The notes below the pieces were generated by a model. It saw only the letters and a program-made list of their open reading frames with translations. It was not told the DNA's origin and did no database searches. A program made the position numbers and the translations under genes. Shown here piece by piece: positions 33,062-41,631 of a stretch of 46,737 nt of DNA; within the stretch, counting starts at the first letter, position 1, and the number at the start of each line of letters is the position of its first letter. This DNA comes from Bacillota bacterium (lineage in GTDB: Bacteria > Bacillota > UBA4882 > UBA8346): NCBI GenBank assembly GCA_012728785.1, contig JAAYEK010000130.1, forward strand, positions 1 through 46,737, read 5' to 3'.

Positions 33062-33700
33062 ATGTTAACTGAAACAAATAATCTTCCTCAATTTGAAGCG
33101 GTTCGGGACAGCGATGAACAGATCCTATGGACCGGTAAACCGGTATTAATCCCGTTTATCCTTTCCGGAATCCCCTCTTTAATCATGGGGCTAATCTGGG
33201 GAATCCTAGGTCTAAGTTTTTTTGGCGTTTTTAGCAAAAACCAGCTGATGGGCGAAATGTCAACTTTTATAACTGTTTTTTTTATTATCCACATGTTCCC
33301 CTGTTGGGGCAGTATCCTGAATCTGCTCCGGCTGTTTCTGGTCTATAGTAACACTTGTTATGCCTATACCAATAAGCGGCTGATGATGCGGAGTGGATTT
33401 TGGGGAACGGACTTTAAAGCGGTTGACTATGATAAAATCGCCGACCTGACAGTGACGGTCAATCCAATTGAGAATATCTTCGGAGTCGGTACCGTCTCTG
33501 CCTTTACTGGAAATATGGCCTCAAGGGAAATGAGGATTTACGACCGGTTTCTGGCGATTAAAAATCCCTATGAAGTTTTCAAACAGATTAAAGAACTTTC
33601 CGTTGATGTCAAGACTGACTGGAATTATCCCAACGCCTTAAGGCCTGAGACTAATCTGGGATATCGGACCAAATATGATCCTAGAGATAAAAAATATTAA
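33062..33700 (+). CDS. bacterial PH-domain (bPH2/YdbT-like) membrane protein
   Basis: A 212-residue protein with two N-terminal membrane helices (about 25-50 and 62-90, counting from this start) followed by a bacterial PH-like domain: AYTNKRLMMRSGFWGTDFK, YDKIADLTVTVNP and FGVGTVSAFTG. Such domains are common in small Bacillota membrane proteins of unclear function. I start at ATG 33062, with AGGTG six bases upstream; GTG 33053 overlaps that site. A TATAAT box at 33008-33013 could be its -10, with a poor -35. It is divergent from the TRAP operon. Confidence 0.82.
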   Translation: MLTETNNLPQFEAVRDSDEQILWTGKPVLIPFILSGIPSLIMGLIWGILGLSFFGVFSKNQLMGEMSTFITVFFIIHMFPCWGSILNLLRLFLVYSNTCYAYTNKRLMMRSGFWGTDFKAVDYDKIADLTVTVNPIENIFGVGTVSAFTGNMASREMRIYDRFLAIKNPYEVFKQIKELSVDVKTDWNYPNALRPETNLGYRTKYDPRDKKY

Positions 33701-33739
33701 ACCGTTTAAATATTATGATCGCCTAGTTTTCGAAAAACC

Positions 33740-33764
33740 TAAAGTGTTGGCGCTTTAATTTGTT
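33740..33764 (+). terminator. weak terminator-like hairpin
   Basis: TAAAGTG (33740-33746) and CGCTTTA (33751-33757) pair with one G-U around TTGG, followed by ATTTGTTT. It is 40 bases after the PH-domain gene and the T-tract is poor. The remaining gap to 33920 shows no gene. Confidence 0.35.
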
Positions 33765-33920
33765 TCCCACGTTAAATAACTATCGATAAGGTGACAGAAT
33801 ATTGTGCCAAAGGAGATACTGGTGCATGCTTTGGAATCTGGCTCTTACCCTCTAAAAATCGTGAAATGCGTTTTTTTCCATGATGGTAAGGATTAAAATT
33901 TGCAAGGAGGCGCCTTGTTA

Positions 33921-35924
33921 ATGAAAAAGTACTTTTTATTTATGATGATAGCCTTAACCGCTTACTGTTGCTCCTTTGAGAGCGATGCTAGTAATCAAAC
34001 CCAAGCTCCTCAAGGAAAGATCGTCTTTCATTCTTCACGGGACGGAAACATGGAAATTTATATGATTAATGGGGATGGAACAAATCTGATCCGCTTGACC
34101 AACCACCCCGCCAATGATGGTTTCCCTTCAATCTCCAAAGACGGGCGAAAAATCGTTTTTATCTCGGATCGGGACGGCAATAGCGAGATTTATCGGATGG
34201 ATTCGGATGGTAGCAATGTGGTGCGGATTACCAAACATCCGGCTATCGATACCCAACCTTCCATCTCTAGTGACGGGACTAAAATAGCGTTCGTCTCCAA
34301 CCGTGACAGTCACGGCGAAATTTATATTGTTAACGCTAATGGCTCCGATTTGAAGCGAGTCACTAATGACCCTAAAACTATCAAACATAATCCCCGTTGG
34401 ATTGAAAATGGATTATCTTTCTCCCCCGAACCTGGCGGGGGCTTATGGATGGTTTCTAATGAGATAGATTTGGATAATATCAAGTTAAAAGAGAATCCAA
34501 AAGAAAAACCGGATTTAGTAAAGCCTCCCACTAATAATTCTAAAACCGCCTTAGACGAAGATCAAGACTTAGGTGGACTTAACATTTATGATACTCTAAA
34601 CGATTACTGGAGTGATGTTGACTCATCCTCTGTAAAATATATCTGGCGAACCATACCGATTCTTCCTCATACAAAAGATAAACAATGTTATTTCCCCGTC
34701 TGGTCCGAATCCGGGTCAAAATGCGCATACACCTCCGTTCGGGACCGCAATGAGGAGATTTATCTCTTTGATACAGAGACGAATCAGGAGACTCGACTTA
34801 CTAAGCATGAAAAGATTGATGCTTCTCCGTCCTGGTCTCCCGATGGTAATTGGATTGCCTTTCACTCTAATCGGAGTAGTAGCTCCGGAGACATCTTCAT
34901 AACCGATATCGCTGGTAAGGAAGTCAAGCAATTGACCAAACCCGACACGATAAACGGTTTCCCTTCTTGGGGTGGTATTTCCCCAGCCAAAATCGCCAAC
35001 GCCACTCAACGACTTCGGAGTTTGGAACAAGCTATCCTTGGCCAGTGGTTATTTAGCATTCCGGGCGAAGGAAAATTGAATAACTACGTTAGCGAATCGG
35101 CGATTTACGGCCTTAATGAGCGGGGAGAACTGCTCGGAATTAATAACTATGTTATCGTTGATAAAAATGAGGCCAAACACCAAATTACCCTACGGCTCAA
35201 TTCCGTTTACCCAAGCTTTGAAACTTCCACCCAGGAGTTTCTTTATCAATTTGACAAAAAGCGCACTCAATTACAGATGATTCATGTTCAGTCCAAGCAA
35301 AAAGCTGAAGGCCGGTATCAATCGGAACGACAAATACCAGAGTGCCTTCAACCAACCGATAAAACCCTGGGTAAAGAAGTAAAACACCTTTCGATTGATG
35401 GCTACCAATTAAAGCTTCCTATCTGGTGGGATCAGGTTAAGATAAATGTGCCTTTGTTACTCGGACCCGATCAGGCATACTCCTATGTCTTGGAAAAGTA
35501 CGGAACTATTATTAAAGATGAAAAGAGCTGGAAAGAAGCATTCAAAATATACGTTACTACCAGTTCCCGTTTGGGGATTTGCCCTAATTTATTTGGTTTT
35601 TTCACCGCCGAGGATGTTCCCGGGACAGAAGAGCAGCTTTTTGCAGCCAATTTACTGGCCGACCTGTACCGTTACCTTGAAAATACCGGTCCGAACCACC
35701 CGTGGTTAACGACTTCCAGATACCCCTTTGAAACATTCCTTTGTTTTAATGCTTTTAAAGCCGGAGTCAATTATCTAAGTGCAGGATACCCGGAAGCCGG
35801 TTTATATTGGTTGAAGATAGCTTCCGGTTATGAGAACAGCCAAGACCGGACAGTCAAATCAAATGCCCTAGAAGCCAAGAAGATACTAGCAAGAGAGAAA
35901 AAACGACTTGGTAGATACTTTTGA
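33921..35924 (+). CDS. TolB-like WD40 propeller protein with an unknown C-terminal domain
   Basis: A 667-residue exported protein. A hydrophobic signal (about 1-20, ending AYCC) may allow lipidation. Beta-propeller repeats of the TolB type follow, each with an SRDGNxEIY core and an S-x-DGxKIxF strand: three early blades (about 33-160), a Lys/Pro/Asp-rich insert (about 185-235) and at least two more blades (about 250-355). The last 300 residues are unlike a propeller and contain no motif I know. The family includes TolB, a periplasmic partner of Pal, but this protein is longer and need not share that role. ATG 33921 is chosen because AAGGAGG lies ten bases upstream; TTG 33900 has no site. Confidence 0.8.
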   Translation: MKKYFLFMMIALTAYCCSFESDASNQTQAPQGKIVFHSSRDGNMEIYMINGDGTNLIRLTNHPANDGFPSISKDGRKIVFISDRDGNSEIYRMDSDGSNVVRITKHPAIDTQPSISSDGTKIAFVSNRDSHGEIYIVNANGSDLKRVTNDPKTIKHNPRWIENGLSFSPEPGGGLWMVSNEIDLDNIKLKENPKEKPDLVKPPTNNSKTALDEDQDLGGLNIYDTLNDYWSDVDSSSVKYIWRTIPILPHTKDKQCYFPVWSESGSKCAYTSVRDRNEEIYLFDTETNQETRLTKHEKIDASPSWSPDGNWIAFHSNRSSSSGDIFITDIAGKEVKQLTKPDTINGFPSWGGISPAKIANATQRLRSLEQAILGQWLFSIPGEGKLNNYVSESAIYGLNERGELLGINNYVIVDKNEAKHQITLRLNSVYPSFETSTQEFLYQFDKKRTQLQMIHVQSKQKAEGRYQSERQIPECLQPTDKTLGKEVKHLSIDGYQLKLPIWWDQVKINVPLLLGPDQAYSYVLEKYGTIIKDEKSWKEAFKIYVTTSSRLGICPNLFGFFTAEDVPGTEEQLFAANLLADLYRYLENTGPNHPWLTTSRYPFETFLCFNAFKAGVNYLSAGYPEAGLYWLKIASGYENSQDRTVKSNALEAKKILAREKKRLGRYF

Positions 35925-35951
35925 CAATCCATTAATTCAATGATATCAACG

Positions 35952-35980
35952 AGTAAGGGAGACAAACCCTTACTTTTTTT
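35952..35980 (+). terminator. terminator of the propeller-protein gene
   Basis: AGTAAGGG (35952-35959) and CCCTTACT (35967-35974) form a perfect 8-bp stem with a 7-base loop, followed by seven T. It begins about 28 bases after the stop. Confidence 0.9.
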
Positions 35981-36078
35981 ATAAGTCGAAATCGTTTGCC
36001 TCTCAATGGACATAAATATTTGCAATGCTGAAATTCCATGTCTAATGATGTTCAACCCCGTTTTGATTGGCTAAGGTC

Positions 36079-36543
36079 CTAACTTCCGAACGCAATCCGG
36101 TGAGTTCTTGACGGACCCATAAATTTGGCGGGATAATCTTCGACTCTCACTAAATTTTTTAAAAATCCCCATCTAGTGTCCATCTTAAAGGATTGAGCCA
36201 GATGTTTTAAGTCAATATATAATTGATTATCATAAACAACCGGTTTGATAGATAAATGTAATCCGTCAATCATGCTCTTATAGCCGCTGTCTTTAACTTT
36301 GATGAAAATTTTTATAGTCCGGATATCGCTATTTTTTGTTTTATCCGGTACCTGGCCATTTTTAATGAAGTTGACCGTCTTTTTGAGACTTTCTTTTTCA
36401 AAGCCGCACTTCATATAGTAACAGATCTGTTCCACTGGAACATATACGACTCCTTTATCAAATATAGTGTCAATCAGTATTGGCGAACCGTTGTAACAGA
36501 CATTGACCGTATTAAGTTGAGTAATCCGATCTTTGGCTATCAA
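36079..36543 (-). CDS. stalk-domain (copper amine oxidase N-like) protein, start region frameshifted
   Basis: The frame encodes a 154-residue protein beginning at a TTG without a clear ribosome site. The body resembles the stalk/copper-amine-oxidase-N repeat: VCYNGSPILIDTIFDKGVVYVPVEQICYYM, with a second unit KPVVYDNQLYIDLKHLAQSF (first unit split across the family core). Such domains mediate surface or wall contacts in Bacillota. Upstream in the same frame lies FFLLIIAGWFLI, a membrane helix lacking a start codon. The missing start (MFKRPIVIISIVSIF) is one base out of frame at 36614. A run of seven A on the plus strand (36568-36574) is the break point. One more base there would give an intact, membrane-anchored protein of 36614-36079. 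Confidence 0.65.
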   Translation of the reverse strand: MIAKDRITQLNTVNVCYNGSPILIDTIFDKGVVYVPVEQICYYMKCGFEKESLKKTVNFIKNGQVPDKTKNSDIRTIKIFIKVKDSGYKSMIDGLHLSIKPVVYDNQLYIDLKHLAQSFKMDTRWGFLKNLVRVEDYPAKFMGPSRTHRIAFGS

Positions 36544-36560
36544 AAACCATCCGGCTATTA

Positions 36561-36614
36561 TTAGTAGAAAAAAATTGAAACGATTGAAATAATTACAATC
36601 GGCCTTTTAAACAT
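36561..36614 (-). other. displaced N-terminal start of the stalk-domain gene
   Basis: ATG at 36614 follows GGGGTGG four bases upstream and encodes a Lys/Arg start plus a hydrophobic stretch (17 residues), then stops at TAA 36563-36561. Joined by one extra base in the T7 run (minus strand, 36574-36568), it continues directly into the membrane helix of the stalk-domain frame. Its good ribosome site argues it is the real start. Confidence 0.6.
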
Positions 36615-36829
36615 ACTTACCACCCCTCAACCTATTGGCATAGTAAGATTTAAAATAAATGAGAGTAAAGAATAGTTTGCTTTTAATCTATTCGGCTGTT
36701 TTCTAAGAACATCGGGGATCGGAATGATTATACCAACAGCTTAGCCTATGGTTAAATAATTAGGAAGTGCCATCGGATAGATTGGTACCTATTTGTTTTT
36801 AAACACCCATAGTTTTGAATGTGATTTAG

Positions 36830-37183
36830 ATTGAGGAGAAGCTTTATACCAACCCTGAATTAAACCTGGATGACCTGGCGAAAAGGCTTGGCGTCCCGCG
36901 GAATACCGCATCTCAGTTCATCAATGACTGCCTGAAGACTAATTTTTACGATTATATCAACCGGCTACGGATCGAAGAGATAAAACGCTTGCTTCTTGAT
37001 GCTGATAAAGAGTATCTGACGATTATAGCATTGGCAACCGAGGCCGGTTTCAACTCCAAAACTAGTTTTAACCGTACTTTCAGGCAATATACCGGAATGA
37101 CGCCGTCTGAGTATAAGCGGCATTATTGCTCTGGTAAACAAAAAACCTTGTCAGGTAACAAAGGAAAGAATTTAAAACTGTAA
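36830..37183 (+). pseudogene. AraC-family DNA-binding domain, 5' end missing
   Basis: The frame is open from just after a TAG (36827-36829) to TAA at 37181-37183, about 117 residues, and matches the C-terminal double helix-turn-helix of AraC/XylS regulators: LDDLAKRLGVPRNTASQFI in the first unit, then IALATEAGFNSKTSFNRTF and the family signature RQYTGMTPSEYKR. There is no start codon before the ATG at 36989, which would cut away the first helix-turn-helix. The expected N-terminal sensor or membrane domain is absent from the 200 bases upstream. It is therefore best read as a truncated remnant. A short product from 36989 with a good recognition helix remains possible. Confidence 0.75.
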
Positions 37184-37215
37184 AAAATCCTCCAGCAGCC
37201 AATAGCGGAGGATTT
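37183..37215. terminator. bidirectional terminator between the AraC remnant and tex
   Basis: AAAATCCTCC (37183-37192) and GGAGGATTTT (37206-37215) form a 10-bp stem with a 13-base loop. On the minus strand it is followed by TTTTTT, giving tex a strong terminator; the plus-strand tract is shorter. Confidence 0.88.
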
Positions 37216-37257
37216 TCTGGCGAATAAACACATCATGAGTTCCTAAATATGATAAAA

Positions 37258-39597
37258 CTATTTAACTTTAAACCCGGCCTTAATCAAACTGTCCCGTAAC
37301 GCGGTATTGGTCAAGTTCTCATTTAACACTTCTTTTTTGGGTGAATCCTTTTTAACCGGTTTCTTATTCTTATCCCCCGAAGCTTGTTTTGGAGGAGCTT
37401 CACCGCTATCTTCCTTCTTCATCGATAGCGCAATCCGTTTCCGTACCAGATCAACCTCAACCACTCTAACCTCGACAATATCCCCGACCGCCACCACCTC
37501 AGTCGGTTCCTTGACAAACTTATCACTAAGCTGCGAAACATGCACCAATCCGTCCTGCTTGACCCCGATATCCACAAAAGCGCCGAAGTCAACCACATTT
37601 CGGACCGTTCCGGTGAGCATCATCCCTGGTTTTAAATCTTCCATCTTCAGGACGTCGTTACGGAAGATCGGTTTGGGCATATCCTCACGAGGATCGCGAC
37701 CGGGTTTGGCCAAGGCGTCGATGATATCCTTTAAAGTTGGTCTGCCGATTCCAAGTTCATCAGCTGTTTGGTCAAGATTAATCTGCTGTAATTTGACCCT
37801 GATATCAGCTAATTTTTCCTTGTCCAATATATCCTCAGTCTCAAAACCCAACTTTGCCAGCAACTGCCGGGCAGCTTCGTAAGATTCGGGATGAACCCAG
37901 GTATTGTCAAGTGGTTCATCGCCGTCGGCAATCTTCAAAAATCCGGCTGCCTGTACAAAAGCTTGTTCTCCTAATCGTTTTACTTTTAATAATTGTTTCC
38001 TATCTTTAAACTTGCCATTTTCCTCCCGGAAGGCCACTATGTTTTTGGCGACAGCCGGTTGAAGGCCGGCCACATATTGGAGTAGTGCTGGGGAAGCGGT
38101 ATTCAAATCCACTCCAACATAGTTCACGCAGGACTCAACTACTCCGCCAAGAGCCTCTGAGAGCTGCTTTTGGTTGACATCATGCTGATAAAGCCCGACT
38201 CCAATCGATTTCGGATCAATTTTTACCAATTCCGCCAACGGATCTTGAATCCTACGGGCAATGGAGACCGCACCCCTTATCGAAACATCCAGATCCGGAA
38301 ATTCTTCTTTAGCCAGTTTAGAAGCGGAATATACCGAAGCTCCCGCTTCACTGACAATACAGTATGAAGTCTTTTCAGCGCCGAGTAGGTGAATTAACTC
38401 CGCCACCAGAGTTTCAGACTCCCTGGATGCGGTACCGTTACCAATCGTAATTAAATTGACATTATGTTTTTGGACCAACTTGCCTAAAATCGCTAGGGTT
38501 TCGTCCCATTTATTAACCGGCGGATGAGGGTAAATCGTTGCCGTATCCAAAAGCTTGCCGGTTCCGTCAACCACCGCCACTTTACAGCCGGTGCGGTAGC
38601 CGGGATCAATACCCATTACCCGTAAATCCTTAACTGGAGCTTGCAAGATCAAATTTCGCAAATTAAGGCCGAAAATTTTGATAGCGTGTTCTTCGGCAGT
38701 TTCAGTGATGGCAGACCGTAACTCCCTCTCTAATGAAGGGAAGAACAGACGTTTATAGCCGTCGGAGATCGCCTCTTCCAACTCGGAAGTGAAGATCGAT
38801 TTTTTATTGGTAATAATCATATAATTTAATTTCTGGAGCGCAACTTCATGTTCCGTTTCAACGCTTACCTTTAAAGCTTCTTCTTTCTCGCCCCGATTTA
38901 AAGCCAGAATCCGGTGAGGTGGGATTTTTTTCAGCGGTTCCTTGTACTCGGCATACATCCGGTATTCGTCCAGTTCCGCTTCTTCAGCATCCTTCTTCTT
39001 GTTGGCCTTAACTTTCTTGGCCTCCGAAGCGATCACAGCCTGATCCCAGAGAAACTCACGCAGCACTTTTCGATAGTCCGGATCGTCGGAGACTCTTTCA
39101 GCGATAATATCTCGCGCCCCGGCCAAAGCGTCGGCGGTTGTTTCTACTCCGAGGTCGGCATTGATGAATGGGGCCACCAAATCCTCAAACGAACCTGTTT
39201 CGACCGCTTGGTCCCAAATCAAATCGGCCAAGGGTTCCAAGCCTCGTTCCTTGGCGATCATCGCCCGGGTCCGTTTCTTTTGTTTATAGGGCCGGTAAAG
39301 GTCCTCGACTTCTTGAAGTTTAGTGGCTCCGGTAATCGCCTGGGCCAATTCCGGAGTTAATTTTCCTTGTTCCTCAATGGATTTGAGGACTTCCGCTTTT
39401 CTAGTCTCCAAGTTGCGCAAATAAGTCAAACGTTCGTCAATATTCCGAATTTGCTCTTCGTCCAACTCTCCGGTGACTTCTTTTCGGTAACGGGCGATAA
39501 AGGGAATGGTGTTTCCTTCATCCAACAAGTTAACAGTGTTTCCTACTTGCTTAGGAGATATGCCTAATTCAGCGGCAATTACTTTGACAATATCCAT
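37258..39597 (-). CDS. tex: Tex-family S1 RNA-binding transcription accessory protein
   Basis: A 779-residue protein with the complete Tex layout: an N-terminal helical domain (IPFIARYRKEVTGELDEEQI), a YqgF/RuvC-like domain starting VMGIDPGYRTGCKVAVVD (about residue 328), tandem helix-hairpin-helix motifs (VGVDLNTASPALLQYVAG) and a C-terminal S1 domain (about 650-722, GMMLTGTVRNVVDFGAFVD). A Lys/Pro-rich tail of about 50 residues is longer than usual. Tex proteins bind nucleic acid and associate with RNA polymerase; they affect expression broadly. The ATG at 39597 has AGGAG upstream. It stands alone, with a terminator on its 3' side. Confidence 0.95.
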   Translation of the reverse strand: MDIVKVIAAELGISPKQVGNTVNLLDEGNTIPFIARYRKEVTGELDEEQIRNIDERLTYLRNLETRKAEVLKSIEEQGKLTPELAQAITGATKLQEVEDLYRPYKQKKRTRAMIAKERGLEPLADLIWDQAVETGSFEDLVAPFINADLGVETTADALAGARDIIAERVSDDPDYRKVLREFLWDQAVIASEAKKVKANKKKDAEEAELDEYRMYAEYKEPLKKIPPHRILALNRGEKEEALKVSVETEHEVALQKLNYMIITNKKSIFTSELEEAISDGYKRLFFPSLERELRSAITETAEEHAIKIFGLNLRNLILQAPVKDLRVMGIDPGYRTGCKVAVVDGTGKLLDTATIYPHPPVNKWDETLAILGKLVQKHNVNLITIGNGTASRESETLVAELIHLLGAEKTSYCIVSEAGASVYSASKLAKEEFPDLDVSIRGAVSIARRIQDPLAELVKIDPKSIGVGLYQHDVNQKQLSEALGGVVESCVNYVGVDLNTASPALLQYVAGLQPAVAKNIVAFREENGKFKDRKQLLKVKRLGEQAFVQAAGFLKIADGDEPLDNTWVHPESYEAARQLLAKLGFETEDILDKEKLADIRVKLQQINLDQTADELGIGRPTLKDIIDALAKPGRDPREDMPKPIFRNDVLKMEDLKPGMMLTGTVRNVVDFGAFVDIGVKQDGLVHVSQLSDKFVKEPTEVVAVGDIVEVRVVEVDLVRKRIALSMKKEDSGEAPPKQASGDKNKKPVKKDSPKKEVLNENLTNTALRDSLIKAGFKVK

Positions 39598-39620
39598 TTT
39601 TGGTCTCCTTAATAAATCTT

Positions 39621-39763
39621 AGTTAAAAGTCAAAGGTCAAGGGTTGAAAGTTAAATAAACTTTGAAAGATCCTTGAACTCAAGTTTCGAACATAGAAACA
39701 ACAGACTTTAGACTTTTAGACTTAGAACTTTAAACTTATGACTGGTTAAATATCCGGTCAAAA
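39621..39763. repeat. dispersed intergenic repeat, copy 2
   Basis: This is the counterpart of 14141-14256, with the same left end GTTAAAAGTCAAAGGT and the same right-end order. It is 27 bases longer inside and itself contains several near-copies of AGTCTAAAGTC-like words in both orientations. It fills most of the gap between tex and the septum-protein operon. Confidence 0.55.
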
Positions 39764-39792
39764 GTTCCGCCAATAAATTATACCGATAGAAC

Positions 39793-39820
39793 AAAAAAAA
39801 GGCAATACCATCATTGCCTT
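39793..39820 (-). terminator. terminator of the HTH/septum-protein operon
   Basis: AAGGCAAT (39799-39806) and ATTGCCTT (39813-39820) form an 8-bp stem with a 6-base loop; on the minus strand a run of eight T follows. Confidence 0.88.
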
Positions 39821-39883
39821 CTTTTATAAAGATAAAGGGGAACTGAAAACCCAACCCGATACTTTTCCTATTATGTCGCAGGT

Positions 39884-40327
39884 TTAATCCCCGATTTCTC
39901 CATTTCGTTTTTTAGATATTTCCGAAAGTTTTTCCCCTGATGTATCAATCACTAACATTGGTGATTCGTTTATTTTGATAAAACCGGCTTTATGAGATTG
40001 CTCTTCAACCCAAGCGATTGTTTTCATTCGATCCCTAGCTTGTTTCATCTCAGCAAGTTGTTCCGACATTCTTTGATGCTCGGATTTTAATGAATTCAAT
40101 TCCTGATTTTTAACGACCAAATGATACATCCCTTCAAATAAGGGCAAAAAGAGGATTCTAAATCCAATGAAAAGAACCAATCCCCAAGTTAAAAAAGGCC
40201 AAATACTACGCGGTTTAAAACGTAGCCTAGTCCTGACCTTTGTATTAATTACTTTCTCTTTACTCTGGCTTTGCGGCCCGGTGGGAGCCCAGGATGGATC
40301 TTTTAATAAATTAGCCTGATTGCTCAT
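39884..40327 (-). CDS. DivIC/FtsB-like septum-formation protein
   Basis: A 147-residue single-pass membrane protein: an N-terminal basic cytoplasmic part (RTRLRFKPRS), one membrane helix (about 42-63, WPFLTWGLVLFIGFRILFLP) and a periplasmic coiled coil (about 66-110) ending in the DivIC/FtsB-like hydrophobic segment. The order (helix then leucine-zipper coiled coil) is that of FtsB/DivIC proteins, which link FtsL and FtsQ/DivIB in the divisome. Identity is not strong enough to exclude another bitopic coiled-coil protein. ATG 40327 lies two bases after the upstream stop with GGGTGAG as ribosome site; an earlier ATG at 40366 lies inside that gene. Confidence 0.7.
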   Translation of the reverse strand: MSNQANLLKDPSWAPTGPQSQSKEKVINTKVRTRLRFKPRSIWPFLTWGLVLFIGFRILFLPLFEGMYHLVVKNQELNSLKSEHQRMSEQLAEMKQARDRMKTIAWVEEQSHKAGFIKINESPMLVIDTSGEKLSEISKKRNGEIGD

Positions 40328-40328
40328 C

Positions 40329-40559
40329 TTACTCACCCTCATTATCATCCGCTCCGGCAATTCCAAGAGCGGTCCCGGGTATAATAATCACTACTTCATA
40401 TCCCTTAGTTTTTGCGCGATTAAAAAGCGTCGCCACAGTGCTAGGAGTCAACTTTAACTTCTTAGAGATATTTTCGGTACTTTCGCCCATCTCCTTTAAG
40501 ACGACCACTTGGCGTTCGCGAAAACTTAAGTTTTCCACTCCCCGAATTTCCAGTTTCAT
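40329..40559 (-). CDS. small HTH protein (sigma region 4/LuxR-like)
   Basis: A 76-residue protein that is mostly one helix-turn-helix: LSFRERQVVVLKEMGEST, then ENISKKLKLTPSTVATLFNRA with the recognition helix TPSTVATLF. It then ends in a hydrophobic segment and acidic tail. The start resembles region 4 of sigma factors or LuxR-type regulators without any partner domain. Its stop overlaps the ribosome site of the septum gene, so both are made from one transcript. The promoter at 40592-40621 contains a palindrome over its -10 box, so autoregulation is possible. Confidence 0.78.
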   Translation of the reverse strand: MKLEIRGVENLSFRERQVVVLKEMGESTENISKKLKLTPSTVATLFNRAKTKGYEVVIIIPGTALGIAGADDNEGE

Positions 40560-40591
40560 TATATCACCGATATTACAAATTTGCTACAATT

Positions 40592-40621
40592 ATTGTACAT
40601 ATTTTCTACAAAGACTTTCAA
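40592..40621 (-). promoter_or_regulatory. promoter of the HTH/septum operon with overlapping palindrome
   Basis: On the minus strand, TTGAAA (40621-40616) and TACAAT (40597-40592) are 18 bases apart. The palindrome ACAATTATTGT covers the -10 box (about 40586-40596). Confidence 0.55.
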
Positions 40622-40682
40622 ACTCCTCCTAATCCAGAGAAATCTCATTCCATCTTATTTTCTAAACTAAGAGAAGGAAAAT

Positions 40683-40712
40683 AAAAAAAGCCTTATTTCA
40701 ATGGCCTTTTTT
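40683..40712 (-). terminator. terminator of the NlpC/P60 gene
   Basis: On the minus strand, AAAAAAGGCC and GGCTTTTTTT pair with a one-base bulge around a 10-base loop and end in a long T-run. It lies about 65 bases past the stop. Confidence 0.75.
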
Positions 40713-40775
40713 AACTTGCTTCCGGTTATTAAAAAATTAGAATCGTTACAGACTTGACGGATTGAGATTTAAAAT

Positions 40776-41438
40776 TCATCCGGATTCATATTCGTTATCC
40801 TTTATTAACCTACGTCCTCCAACATAAAATTGATTGTAATATCCGTTATCAAGGATGCTAATTCTTACGAAACCGGATCCGGACGAAGCATGAACAAACC
40901 GGCCGTCGCCAAGATAAATTCCAACATGATTAATTTTTACAGATCCCTCAGTCTTAAAAAAAACCAGGTCTCCCGGAATCAAATCACTCTTATCCGGAAC
41001 CTCATCGCCCTTTTTTATTTGTAAATCTGCCTGGTGGGGTAAACCAATCCCGAATCTGGCAAAAACATACATGGTAAATCCGGAACAATCGAATCCTTGA
41101 GTAGATTGACCGCCATAAACATATTTAGTTCCGATCAAACTTTTAGCATAAGTGATTATTTGATCAGATACCGATGGTCCTACTTTGACAAATTGTTGGA
41201 AAACCCATCCGTTCCGGCCATCGGTTAATTGAGCCATATACCAACTGTCTGCTTGTCCCATAATAGTAATAGCTGAGCCCTGTTTTAAAACGGCGATAAC
41301 CTCGCCCCCGGTGTCCGGTTCAGCCCGAAAATTTACACCCTCACCAACAATAATTCCATTTTGGCGCGTCTCGGAGGCGTATGATACATTCCAGATACTT
41401 AATGCTATAATGACCCCTAAAAAGATCCTGATTTGCAT
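40776..41438 (-). CDS. SH3-NlpC/P60 cell-wall hydrolase
   Basis: A 220-residue exported enzyme. A signal peptide (1-21, ending SYAS) is followed by a bacterial SH3 domain (about 27-87, VNFRAEPDTGGEVIAVL) that binds the wall, and an NlpC/P60 cysteine peptidase domain (about 90-212) with C118 in FDCSGF, H171 in INHVGIYLG and a third polar residue at H183 in FVHAS. Such enzymes cut the D-Glu-diaminopimelate bond in peptidoglycan stem peptides. All catalytic residues are present. The ATG at 41438 has GGAGGCGGAG upstream. Likely roles are wall turnover or division. Confidence 0.93.
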   Translation of the reverse strand: MQIRIFLGVIIALSIWNVSYASETRQNGIIVGEGVNFRAEPDTGGEVIAVLKQGSAITIMGQADSWYMAQLTDGRNGWVFQQFVKVGPSVSDQIITYAKSLIGTKYVYGGQSTQGFDCSGFTMYVFARFGIGLPHQADLQIKKGDEVPDKSDLIPGDLVFFKTEGSVKINHVGIYLGDGRFVHASSGSGFVRISILDNGYYNQFYVGGRRLIKDNEYESG

Positions 41439-41603
41439 TCAGTCTCCGCCTCCTTTTCCATCCCGTGAATCTAATCAAACAAATCTTCGAACTCATTTCG
41501 GCGTCTGGTCCCAAAATCCTTTCTATGAAATTTGTTGGTTTCGATCCAAATTTTTAAAATCTGGTTCAATGTCTTTCTCTGTTAATTCATTTTTAAACTA
41601 AAG

Positions 41604-41631
41604 ATTGTAGGAATCTATTCTTTTTTGTCGA
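41604..41631 (-). promoter_or_regulatory. possible promoter of the NlpC/P60 gene
   Basis: On the minus strand, TCGACA (41631-41626) and TACAAT (41609-41604) are 16 bases apart, about 165 bases before the ATG. The rest of the 341-base gap to gdhA is AT-rich with no gene; the gdhA promoter must also lie in it, but no single candidate is convincing. Confidence 0.4.

Noticed and set aside
37307..37882. Plus-strand open frame of 191 codons
   Set aside because: It is antisense to the S1 end of tex, Ser/Thr-rich and without a ribosome site or family match.
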